Part shown: in pieces, positions 1 to 9,599 of the stretch
How the letters are laid out: the number at the start of each line of letters is the position of its first letter
Position numbering within the stretch: the stretch's first letter is position 1
DNA from: Proales similis
Lineage: Eukaryota; Rotifera; Eurotatoria; Ploima; Proalidae
Assembly: GCA_019059635.1 (NCBI GenBank)
Contig: JAGVRJ010000004.1
Location: forward strand, 744,001 to 808,000
DNA: 64,000 bases
Direction of reading: 5' to 3'
Translations under genes and position numbers: made by a program
Notes under the pieces: generated by a model
The model's input: the letters and a program-made list of their open reading frames with translations, nothing else
What the model was told of the DNA's origin: nothing
Databases searched by the model: none

Positions 1-349
1 TCGATCACAAAAGCGCAGCGGCACGAGCCCCTCTCGGCGCGACCAGCGCTCTAACCATAGCCACCATGTTTTCGGGTATTTTGAGTCGAGTCGTGTACTC
101 GTTTCTGGTCTTGTCTTTTTCCAATGCCAATGTGAGAGGCAAATTTTCAGCGATTTCTGTATAGAGCCAGCGATAGGGACAGAGCAACGAAATTTATTTG
201 TGAGCGTTCATCAACTCGTCAGTACTTGAGCTTTCTTTCTTTCAGCTGAGATTTGTCAAGCTCGGTGATCGATCAACAATGATATAAACTCTCTTGAGTC
301 ACTTGAGTCCCGCAAATCTTACGCGTGCGTTAACCTGTTGATTAAATAG

Positions 350-1496
350 GTGCCTACGCGTGCCTCGAAGTGCGCTTCTTCCTAAAACGCTCGTTCGGCT
401 ATTATCTGGTCCAAGTATACATCCCGAGCATTCTAACGTGTCTCATATCGTTCGTTTCGTTTTGGGTCGACTATAAAGCTGTGCCAGCGCGAATCTCGGT
501 CGGACTTCTCACAGTTCTGACCATAACCACGCAAAGTTCAGGTAATTGTCCGAATCGCAGCCACGCCCTTAGTCAAACAAGCTTCACAAAGCGACACGAA
601 TAGACAGCACAAAATAGCCAAACAGACATTTGCTGAAAATTTGTTTTCTCTTTCGCATTGTTTCGCTCCTTGGAGTCGACCGTTGAGATGACGCTTTTGT
701 CTAATCGAGTTGTTTCAAACCAAAAGGCATTCGATCACAGCTGCCCAAAGTGTCCTACATCAAGGCCATCGACGTTTGGATGTCAGTTTGTCTCCTGTTC
801 GTGTTCGCCGCCCTTCTCGAGTACGCAGTGGTCAACGTGATCGCTCGAAAGCAGGATCTCAAGAAACTTGTAAAAATCAACCACGAACGGGTAAATGAAA
901 GCTTCTGCTGCATTTTCTCGTTCTCACTTTTGCTCTAATCGAAATTCGAAACTGAAAGCGAGAAGCGCGTCGCCAAAAAGAGAGGGAACTGCAACGCACC
1001 CAGGTGGCTAATAATGAGAAGGTGCTTATGATCGGAAATCGTCTGGCACACATGAATTCATATCGACGCGGAGAGCACGATCCAATTAACCAGAGCAGCG
1101 AGGCTTTGGAATCGCTCATTCAGCACAGTAATTCGCTTAAGAGATCGCTCGTTAACAATCAAAACAACTCGCTGCATGTAGATTCAGCCGTCTCGATGTC
1201 AGCCGCATCGCAGCAGTCGTCGCCAGTCATTTCGGTCTCGCCGCCTCCGCCGCCACCTTCAGCACCAAATGCCAACGCCAATTTGACTCGCGACGATGCG
1301 CAAATGCTCGATTTCATCTCTAGCTTTCTATTTCCTATTTCGTTCATCATTTTCAACATCATTTACTGGATGGTAATGACAATTCTCGTTTTTCTTTCTG
1401 CTCATTACTCGCCTCCCATCCGAATCGCTCAATTCTAATCGAATCATCATTTCAATAAAGGTCTACCTTAACATGCAAGTATTGAGTGGCAATTAA
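350..1496 (+). CDS. Cys-loop ligand-gated anion channel subunit (GlyR/GluCl-like), 3' part
   Basis: C-terminal half of a pentameric ligand-gated chloride channel subunit. The extracellular-domain exons are not identified and probably lie beyond the left edge. Exons read as 350-541, 727-890, 959-1372 and 1461-1496, and all phases close. The first exon holds [15 protein letters not shown] leading into M1, then M2 with [20 protein letters not shown]. The PAR start of M2 is the anion-selectivity signature of the GABA/glycine/GluCl branch. The second exon opens with [11 protein letters not shown] and carries M3 ([11 protein letters not shown]). The third holds a Ser/Gln-rich intracellular loop with a run of six prolines, then M4 ([13 protein letters not shown]), and the last exon adds a short tail ending LSGN. 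The ligand cannot be told without the extracellular domain; glycine-like, pH-gated or glutamate-gated are all possible. Confidence 0.85.
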
Positions 1497-2945
1497 ATGC
1501 GTTGCCTGTCGCCGTACGGTTCACCAATGTTAGCCAGCCTATTTCCTCTAGCTATTTGAATTTTCTTGCTTATATTCTTCTTTGATCAATAATAAAAATT
1601 GTGAATATCATCATGACCATCTACTCGACTCTTATTGCTATGGACTGAAAAGCGCACGTCATAATTGACATTAAGAGGCTCACTTGTCTCTCTTGTTACG
1701 TTTATTAACAAACATTGTTGCTGATAATTATATAAGCGAAAAAAGATTCGATCCACGCGGCCGACAGGAATTTTCCATGAATTGAGAAATTGAAGAAGAA
1801 TTTTTTCTCGAATCCGGCCAACTCATTTGCTTGTGAGCGTGAGGAATAAGCATAAGCAGAAGCTGCAAATCGTTTACAGTGGTTGAACATGTTCTAAACA
1901 AAACAGTTTATATAAGCCTGTTGGATTTTGTGATCACGTTCGCGTGTTTATCTTATTAAGAGGACGCCGTTGATAGAGTCACGAGGATTATCTGTGAAGC
2001 CCGCATCCGCATTTTATTTTCTGTTTGTTCTAATTTCATTTTGACATGTTGGTTTATAATTAAAAATTTAAGGCTTGGTTTACTTAACGTCTGAAATTAT
2101 TGGCTTTTCTCGTCGATTTTGTTTACACTTCCTCGTGCGAATTAAATTCAGTCATTTCAGCCACCTTGTTAAGTTACAGCCTCGCTTCCCCTTGTTCGTT
2201 TGCGCAACAAGCTTAATCAAGCAGCTTTGAATGTCATGGAAATGGCTGCCTGTTGCGTTATCATAAACCGATCAGCTTCGTTGCATTTTTTTGCTAAATT
2301 CTGTTTGCCTTTATGAGATCGAATCGTGATTAAATTGGTGCCGGCTCATGAACGAGTTGAATCCTATCGGCTTGTTCACAGTTGCTCGATTTTGCTTTTT
2401 ATTCGGAACCCAGATCAAGCCTGTCAGAGCTCATATGCTTTTAATGGGTTTTTATTCAACCAAGGATGAAAGATGGGCAATAAATGCGATTAAGATTTTA
2501 TTCATACGAGCGCTAAAGAGTGAGCATCAAAGAGAGCCAGGCAGCAAATGATCAAAGAGGGTGAGAAAATGAAAGATAGAGGCTTAGTTTATTACAAAAC
2601 AAAAAGTGCTGCGAATAATCAATAGCAATTTTAGGCTTCACTAATCTGATTACGTTATTAACATGGGACGTAAGCGTGCATGTGAATAATGGCCAAGTCG
2701 TTAGAGCCTGATGCCTTGTCACTTCCTTAAATTGTCTCTTTCAGACGTCTGCGCTGCTGCTGCTCTCGTCTTGTTTCTTCGATTGAATCATGTGAAACTC
2801 CTCAATCGTTTGCATTTATTTGTTTTTTCATTAGCATGCTGATATGGAAGAATGTGGCGGCCGGAATTTCGACATTGACTTCTAGTCGAGACTGCCAGTT
2901 TCTTAGATATTGCATTTTGACTGTTTAGACGTTGAAGCGATTCGA
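1497..2945. other. Intergenic, no gene seen
   Basis: AT-rich spacer of about 1.4 kb between two genes on the same strand. It probably holds the 3' UTR of the channel gene and upstream sequence or an untranslated first exon of the GPCR gene; a possible splice acceptor (ctgtttag) lies just before 2931. The short open frames show no family resemblance. Confidence 0.5.
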
Positions 2946-4256
2946 ATGGACCAATACCTTAAGTTCTACGTGCTCGGAGTGGGCAGTTTTGTCGTATTCG
3001 CAGTCGGCATTCTCGTCAATATAGTCAGTCTGATTGTGCTGTCTCGCAAGTCGATGCGATCAACAACCAACAGCTATTTGAAAGCATTGGCTGTCTTTGA
3101 CCTCTTCGTCTTGCTATTCTCTCAGCTAAGCTTGAGCAACAGCAGCCTGTTCACCAGTCCCAAATCCAATCCGTCTTCAGCTCAATCAGTTCAGCTGTCA
3201 AGTTTGGTGTTCTCTTCACTTGAGTCGCTCACCGGTTTGAACCAATCAAATTCACAAGCTGCCACAAGCCCTGTGCAGGCTCGCTCTAAACTGGTCGAAC
3301 TCTACTATTCGTGGGCGACCAAATATTATCCGCAAGTTTACCCATATTCTCTTCCCTTGGCCATTATGTTTCAGTTCTGTGCCGTTTGGACCAACTTGGG
3401 CATGAGCACCGATCGATTCATTGCCATCAATTTCCCGCTCAGATCGCTCAAGTTCTGTACGATTCGCAACGCTCATCGCATACTGGTGGCAATATTCTCA
3501 GCATCGATCGTCTACACTCTTCCGCGCTTTTTTGAATTCCAAGCCAAACAGGAAGTGTTTGAGATAAGCACGAACGAAACTTTTGTCTACGTGCATATGG
3601 ATTTGACGCCGATTGGCCAGTCAAGCGCCTATCGAAAGTTGGTCTACTTTTGGCTGTATGTTCTGTTCCAAAGCGTGTTACCTCTGGTCTTGCTTGCCGT
3701 CCTCAATATCGGATTGATAATAAGCCTAAAAGGCTCTCGCAATCATTTCCAGCGACCAAGCAGCAGTTTGAATCGCTCTAGTCAACGCTTGAATAGGTCG
3801 AGTAATCGATCGAGTCTGCCAATTTACAGCCGAGTAGAAGCTCTGGGCAGTAGAAGGATCGGAGCAAACAATCTGCGTGCCAACACCACCATTATGCTCA
3901 TATTTGTAGTGATTCTGTTTATGCTGCTTCAAACGCCGGCCGCCGTCTGCAACTGTGTCTATGGCTACAGCTATTCGTTTCATCAGGCTGCATTCAAACT
4001 CAACACAACCTGTGACGTCGGCAACTTTTTCATTCTCATCTGCAGCGCGGCCAATTTCTTCGTCTATTATCTATTCAACCGCCGGTTCAGAAAAGAACTC
4101 AGCAATCTGTTGGCTTGCTCTTCGAAGTCAATTCAAAAGAATTCTCAAGATCAATTCATCGCCACCCATTATCGCAATCCGAGTCATTTGAGTTCAAACG
4201 TGATCAACTATGAGGGAAGTTTGAACGGCACTGTGGCCATTCGAATGCGAATCTGA
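2946..4256 (+). CDS. Class A GPCR, FMRFamide-receptor-like
   Basis: Intronless seven-helix receptor of about 436 residues starting at MDQYLKF; an upstream TTG in frame is not a credible start. TM1 is near residues 8-32 with GILVNIVSL (Asn 1.50). TM2 follows with LKALAVFDLFVLL (Asp 2.50). TM3 ends in STDRFIAINFPLRS, which takes the place of the DRY box. After TM4, LPRFFEF resembles invertebrate FMRFamide receptors. TM6 has a hydrophobic core and TM7 carries NFFVYYLFNRRFRKEL. Between TM2 and TM3 lies a Ser/Gln-rich extracellular stretch of about 65 residues, longer than I expect for the family. A Ser/Arg-rich third intracellular loop is also present. The product is expected to be a plasma-membrane neuropeptide receptor; the ligand is not determinable. 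Confidence 0.85.
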   Translation: MDQYLKFYVLGVGSFVVFAVGILVNIVSLIVLSRKSMRSTTNSYLKALAVFDLFVLLFSQLSLSNSSLFTSPKSNPSSAQSVQLSSLVFSSLESLTGLNQSNSQAATSPVQARSKLVELYYSWATKYYPQVYPYSLPLAIMFQFCAVWTNLGMSTDRFIAINFPLRSLKFCTIRNAHRILVAIFSASIVYTLPRFFEFQAKQEVFEISTNETFVYVHMDLTPIGQSSAYRKLVYFWLYVLFQSVLPLVLLAVLNIGLIISLKGSRNHFQRPSSSLNRSSQRLNRSSNRSSLPIYSRVEALGSRRIGANNLRANTTIMLIFVVILFMLLQTPAAVCNCVYGYSYSFHQAAFKLNTTCDVGNFFILICSAANFFVYYLFNRRFRKELSNLLACSSKSIQKNSQDQFIATHYRNPSHLSSNVINYEGSLNGTVAIRMRI

Positions 4257-4374
4257 CCCAGTTTCAGTTAGCCTCATGCATTCAGCCTGTTTTCTTCAAT
4301 ATTATTTACAGAGATTATAATTCACTCGCGGCATTCGATGCGAATAATCAATACGAACTGGGTCAATATTCGGA

Positions 4375-5514
4375 ATGTTCGGAAGCTTAATTTCAACGGT
4401 GCTGGCTTCGGTGCTGGCCTACAAGGCTTATAGAGCGCTTTTCATTCTTGGTCTTCTGGGCGCTAATGTGGAAGTGGAGCCAGGGCCCTGGGCGCAATGT
4501 AGACAAGCTCTTGAATCGCAGACTGGCGACCGGCAAAAGCCAATTATTTCGGAAGCCTCGAATGCTGACATGCTGCCGAACGGTTTAAGTATATTTGTTA
4601 GGCCTCGGGTATTTCCCGCGCTTCTGGATCGTCGATTTATTAGGGGCGGAACAAGTAGCGTATTCATGCTTGACATGAATCATTTGTCTCCAGCCGAGGC
4701 GTTCGCTTTGCCAATATTTGATTCGAGAGGTCGCCAGTTTGAGGATAATTACTTCAACATTTACGCTGTCTCTTTATACCAGGACTCTTCTGGATCATTA
4801 CGAATTTTGGCGGCAAATTACATAACTCCAGAAATGCAAAGGAAGCACGGCTTTGCAACAAATCAACAATATAGGGTCGAACTGCTAAAATATGAGCCCA
4901 ATCTACATCGTCTTCTGCACCTGGAAACGCTAAGTCGAGGCATCAATGACGCAAATCTCTGCGATCTTACCGCAGTTGATGAAAATGCATTTTACTTTAC
5001 GAAATGCGATCGAAGCATGGACATGCTAAAAGCGGGCCTGGAGACCAAAAGCGGAGAAGTCTGGGCGTTTGATCTTAAAACGAGAAGGGTTTTTCCGGTT
5101 CTTAAGGACCTGGTTCTTCCAAACGCGATCGCTTACATATCGACGCTTGATCTGATTGCCATAAGCAACCCTGCATTTCAAGGCATCAGTTTGTATCGGA
5201 GAGAGCACGACAATTCACTCACTCACATGGACGATGTCAGACTGGGTCACTTTGTGACCAAGCTGAACTCCAATAGACTGCTGCCCCAGCTGGTCATAAC
5301 CAGTCTAGATCGAATGATAGACGCCTTCGATTTGAGCAGCCTGAACAGCTCAACGGTGTCAAAGCTAAAAATTAGACAGAAATACAGCTCAAGCTATGAG
5401 TACGAATTGGAAAAGCTCTTGCGACACGACGAATTCCTAAATTCTGTTCTGTTGCACAAGGACTCGATGGTTTTATTTTCAATGTTCGAAGAGCCGCAAG
5501 TTTGTCGGCAATAA
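4375..5514 (+). CDS. Paraoxonase/arylesterase-like protein, likely altered active site
   Basis: A 379-residue intronless protein with paraoxonase (PON) six-bladed propeller architecture. An N-terminal hydrophobic helix (residues 1-28, uncleaved-anchor style) is followed by DMLPNGLSIF, matching the ILPNGL region of PONs, then VFMLDMNH, a LLHLETL strand and LPNAIAYIS. PONs are calcium-dependent lactonases/arylesterases. The His115-His134 dyad known from human PON1 aligns to Tyr in both places (FNIYAVSLY; AANYIT), and the Asp269-Asn270 calcium ligands seem absent (FVTKLNSN), so ordinary PON catalysis is doubtful. Family assignment is firm and activity is not. The stop codon lies inside AATAAA, 4 bp from the stop of the convergent gene. 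Confidence 0.8.
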   Translation: MFGSLISTVLASVLAYKAYRALFILGLLGANVEVEPGPWAQCRQALESQTGDRQKPIISEASNADMLPNGLSIFVRPRVFPALLDRRFIRGGTSSVFMLDMNHLSPAEAFALPIFDSRGRQFEDNYFNIYAVSLYQDSSGSLRILAANYITPEMQRKHGFATNQQYRVELLKYEPNLHRLLHLETLSRGINDANLCDLTAVDENAFYFTKCDRSMDMLKAGLETKSGEVWAFDLKTRRVFPVLKDLVLPNAIAYISTLDLIAISNPAFQGISLYRREHDNSLTHMDDVRLGHFVTKLNSNRLLPQLVITSLDRMIDAFDLSSLNSSTVSKLKIRQKYSSSYEYELEKLLRHDEFLNSVLLHKDSMVLFSMFEEPQVCRQ

Positions 5515-5515
5515 A
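5510..5515 (+). terminator. Poly(A) signal AATAAA overlapping the stop codon
   Basis: AATAAA begins in the last sense codon (CAA) of the paraoxonase-like gene and contains its TAA stop. Cleavage would fall within the 3' end of the convergent GNB1L coding sequence, so the two mRNAs are predicted to overlap. Confidence 0.55.
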
Positions 5516-5518
5516 GCT

Positions 5519-6485
5519 TTAATTGTAAACATTCCAGAAACTTAGAATTCCGTCACTGGAGCCGGCCGCAATCTGCTGTCTGGCCGAGAAAGTTATGTGG
5601 TTAACCGCCTCGCGATGAAAGTCAAGCACTGCTAAGGGGGCCCTCTTTTTCCTGGCAAACAGACGAATTTTAGAATCCCAGCCACCCGTGCAAAACAGCC
5701 GCCCGTCGTTGCGTATTGCGCACGTGTTAATCCCTGCTTCCGTAATTTGCACTTTTTCACACTTGAACTCTTTCAAATTGAATGCAGCCAGTTGGTTTTC
5801 GGTTGAACCGGCAACGCCGAAATCATAGCTTTCAATGTAATCCAAGCACATAATCGGATTTCCAGCAAATATGCTGACGGATTTGAGCTGCTGATTCGTG
5901 CGCAAGTCGAAGCAGCAAATCTGGCCATTCTCATAAGCTGCCAAAAGATTATAGCCCGCTTGCTTCATGCACATGAGCATGCCTTTATCCGAGTCGGCTG
6001 TCGGATTCAGAACCGAAATCTGCTGATTGGATTGAAGGCTGAACTTAACAATCGATGATGCTTGCTCTGAGGGCAAATAAGCCAGTTGAGACGGCTCATC
6101 TATTTCGCATTTGCAAAATGTGTACGAGTCCTTTGAGAAGACAGCTAACTGAGTTGGCCAAATGCCCTAGTCACAAATGAAAATGAAAAAAAGGAAGCTT
6201 ACTGTGCGGCACTAATGAAGCGTTGGCTCTCGACCATAAAGTGAGATGACTGCTCTTGTTCTGAGTTAAAACGGTGCCATTCGTGAGTTCAAATACACTC
6301 AGAAGAGGCTCATCACCCGAACTAGCCCTGAAGATTGGTCGGCGGCTAATCAAATCGTAGACGGTGAGCTCGCCTTGGCGGTCGCAAACCAGCAAAGAGT
6401 CGACGTTAAGTTTCGAATAAACTAGATGATTGACTGCTTTGCCATGTTGGATAATAAACGAGGCTCTTGGCACTTGTTCGGACAT
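5519..6485 (-). CDS. GNB1L: GNB1L-like WD40 protein
   Basis: Two exons, 6203-6485 and 5519-6144, give about 302 residues. The acceptor at 6145 restores frame; a nearer AG would not. The protein is made of WD40 repeats throughout: SEQVPRASFIIQHGKAVNHL at the start, then repeats ending LTLW and CCFDL. The end, TAGWD-like (CTGGWDSKIRLFARKK), LAVLDFHREAVN and IAAGSSDGILSFWNVYN, matches the C terminus of human GNB1L closely. GNB1L is a cytosolic/nuclear beta-propeller linked to maturation of PIKK kinases with the TTT/R2TP chaperones. The gene lies 100 bp downstream of PET100 on the same strand. Confidence 0.85.
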
Positions 6486-6585
6486 TTTTTTTATTCTGTT
6501 TTGTTTTTATTTAGCTAAAAGCATAAAGAAGATTTACAGTCAGCAAAAGTGGTAAAAGCGAACTGAATAAAGTCGGGGCCGAGTT

Positions 6586-6893
6586 TCATTTTTTGCTTTT
6601 GAGCGCCTCGATCTCGGCCATGATTCGACGTTCGTTTTCAAGCTCACGATCGCGCTTGAACTGATTCAACTGATCGATCTGTTCGCGTGGGCATGAAACA
6701 GTCATTTTAGAACTACAAGATAAAATGAAATTTCTGCACTAACCGACTGCGAGTCCTCTTTGAACATGTAATACTGTTTGTTTTTGGCCAAGTACTCCTT
6801 GAAGTATTCTGGCTTGTTGAAGAGATAGAAGCAAATTATAGGCAGTGCTACATAGCCGGCCATGCGACCGATTTCCAACGACCAGCCTCCCAT
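6586..6893 (-). CDS. PET100: PET100 homolog, cytochrome c oxidase assembly factor
   Basis: Two exons, 6744-6893 and 6586-6678, joined in phase 0 give an 80-residue protein, the usual size for PET100. The start MGGWSLEIGRMAGYV matches the animal family pattern (short N terminus, K/S-LEIFRM, single membrane helix). The helix is followed by FNKPEYFKEYL and a charged helix ending EALKSKK. PET100 is an inner-mitochondrial-membrane chaperone for complex IV assembly. The second exon is too short to be seen as an open frame by itself. The closeness to GNB1L is typical of the compact genes here. Confidence 0.85.
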
Positions 6894-7144
6894 TTATGCT
6901 ACCAAATCAGCAAACAATTAGGGACCGAAAGCAACCAAAGTAAATTTGGCAAGCCTTGAAACATTGCAATCAACTAAAAGTGCATTGCAAAGCTAGCGTC
7001 ACATTCGGCCGGCTTTTACATAATCTCGCACGTTTGGCCTTTTTTTAAAAATCTTGTTTATTACAGTTTTCTTTTAAATTCGTATAAAAAGTGCTTCCTA
7101 TTGTGGAAATTAAGAAAAGAAAAGAGAGAGAGAGAGCATTCGTC

Positions 7145-9599
7145 CTAGTCCTTGAGGCTCAAATCGTACCAAAGCTTGCGACCTGTTTCATTCAAATTCG
7201 GATCGATTTCGACCGTAGCTTCTCCAAGGAACTTGTTGCGACCAATTTTATCCTTGTGCCAGACTGATATCCACAGTTCACGATGAGCGAGCTCTTGCGA
7301 CGGTATTGTGTACTAGACCAAGTGATTAGATCCGGTCAATGCTGGCGGGTTTAGATCAAGGGCTTACCCTCAATGTCTCGTTGAACTCTGGATTCACAGT
7401 GTTCTTTTTCGTGTTTGTTTTCCTCTTGTTGTTCTCATCCTTTAGTCCTGGCACCAGATACACTTTAACATAGCTTCAATACAGGCAATCAGAATCGCAA
7501 ATTTCGGACATTTAAAACGAATGCGGTTTGGCTTACGGATTGCAGGGGTCTTTTTTGTTTTTTGACGCCAAATTCTCGCAGCATTGAACCACAACTTCCA
7601 GGTTTGACGAGTGACGCTGATAGCGGAGCTCAACATAAATTCTGCCTCGTTGAAGCGCGTTTTTTGCGTAATCATCCGCATTGTAGACTCCTCTGATCGA
7701 CGCCTGTAGCCATTAGTCTTTAACATTTGCCCAGAACTGCGAACGAGATCGCCATCTACTTACACTTCTCATCAGGTAGTTGGTTTTCGGCTTTTTTCTT
7801 ATCGAAAGCGACGCGTTTAAAGGACTCGATGGTTTTGAGTCGAATTCCTCTTTTTGCATTTTGAGGTATTGCTCGACGGGATCCTCTTCGGCTTCGATTG
7901 GAGTTGGATGGAGTGCTGCGGGTGAAATCACCGGCTGGTGACTCAGTCCATTCTCCTGTTTGACCACACCCACACTTTCTTGCTCAAGTTTGCTCTCTCG
8001 CTTGCGAAGTGAATTGCGCAGTGTTCGGCGCAGACTTTCATGAGTGAAGCGCCGTCTGAACTTAATTCAACCGGTTCAAGCATTTTGACTGGCACTTGGC
8101 AATATCGAAAAGAAAATTTACTTTGACGTCCGTGCTGGCTTTTTCGGGCACATTGAAGCCCGAACTTGGCCGCTGTTCATCTTGAAATGTAACTGGCGGC
8201 TTATTGGACTTGACTGTTGTCTCCGTTATCGATTGATTCGATTGAAATTCGTCCAACTCGAGCATTTCGATCAGATTATTTCGACTGATCAACGCATCCA
8301 TGCTGTTTAGCTTGTCGGCTTGTGATCGATCATGCACAGATGATTGAAAGCCAGGCCGAGTGCTTGGAGAGCTGTTCTGCGGCCCGATCTCTGATTGAGA
8401 GCTTTGCTCTGCTTCTGATGAAGTCACCGATGCCAAATCGTCGTTTCCGGAAAGGATGCTCGCCGCTTTTTCGCTTTTGGGCGGCGGCGTTGAAGACGGA
8501 ATGAACCGACTTGACAGCGAGAATATTCTCTCCATTCTCGTTTGGCCTTGTTCAATCAGAGGATTGGATTTGGCCAATACCGACTCCTTAGCCTGGAGGC
8601 GGCGATAAGACGACTCGGCTGCGTACTCTTCTCTAGTCTGCATGAGCCTATCAGCATTCCATGCACTCGTCTCGACTTTGATCACTGGGCTCGATTGATA
8701 CTGTTCCGAGTCAGATTTTTCATATGAGAAACGCCTGCTCTCGTTCACAATCGTTTCTTCGGCGTCGCTGTACGAAGAGCTGGACACGGCCACGTTTTGC
8801 GTAATGTTCTGTGATTTGGCTTTCTTGATCATTGAGTAGCGTTTGGTCAACGGTGGCCGATTCCTCGTCTCAATCTTCTCGATTATCTCTGCAACGCAAT
8901 CAGAATTCAAGTCAGTTTTAGAGACAGCGAAATCAATTACAATTGGCAAACCTTGCTTTTGCTCGGGAAAAAGTGAAATTTTGATTATCTGCGAGCCAGT
9001 CAGTTTAGGCGGTGCGTCGAGCAGCTTTCTGGCCGCCTGTTGACTGGGAGCCTTGCTTGACCCTAATGCAATCCACTCGCCGGTGTGAATCATATACTGA
9101 CTGCACAAGCGAGCTGTTCAGAGATGTGATGATTCAGCAGCAGCATTCACAAATTACTTGTATTTGTGGCAAAGAATGCAGAGCCAGCGAGCGCGACACA
9201 GGCCGGCTGGTTGCGCCACTTGACACTTGGGACACACCTTGAGGCCGCATTTCTGGCAGTGTTCTCCTTTGTTGAAAAAGTAGCCGAACGCGTATCTGCA
9301 TCTAGCACAGACGTTGGCCGTTTGAACGTACTCGGCCGGAATGTCCAGGCTTTTGGACTCGATCTGCTCAATTTCTTGCCGCAGCTTCCTTTCGTCACAG
9401 TACAATTCCAATAGGAAAAGAAAATGAATCGAAACTCGTCAACTAACTGTAGGATTTGATTTTGATTGCGCGCAATCCGGTCGTCTCGCTTTAGCACACT
9501 GAGAATCTTTCGTCGTTCCTGTTCGGATAGAAACGAAAGATCGGGCACGTCTTGGATGTTCAATTCCATATTCCGTGAAGGGCTCAATTTAAACCCCAT
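7145..9599 (-). CDS. Synaptotagmin-like protein (Slp/bitesize type), Rab-binding, single C2
   Basis: Seven exons: 9448-9599, 9158-9388, 8096-9100, 7764-8055, 7537-7703, 7368-7473 and 7145-7312. All phases agree, giving about 706 residues (an alternative start at 9569 removes 10). The N terminus is an Slp homology domain: LSFLSEQERRKILSVLKRD, then QKLRQEIEQIE. An FYVE-type zinc finger follows, with CARC, CQKC, CPKC and CILCHK, then TGEW. A long Ser-rich linker of over 300 residues leads to RRFTHESLRRTLR. A complete C2 domain follows (GRIYVELRYQ, NPYVKVYLVPG, NPEFNETLRY, LWISVWHKDKIGRNKFLGE). The gene stops right after it, so the second C2 domain usual in Slp/bitesize and rabphilin is absent. 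Expected role: Rab27/Rab8-type effector in vesicle docking or apical membrane organisation. Confidence 0.85.

Noticed and set aside
8890-8950. Possible intron in the large Slp exon (gtaattgat...gttgcag)
   Set aside because: Removing the 52 nt shifts frame into an immediate TAA, whereas leaving it in keeps a 335-codon exon open.
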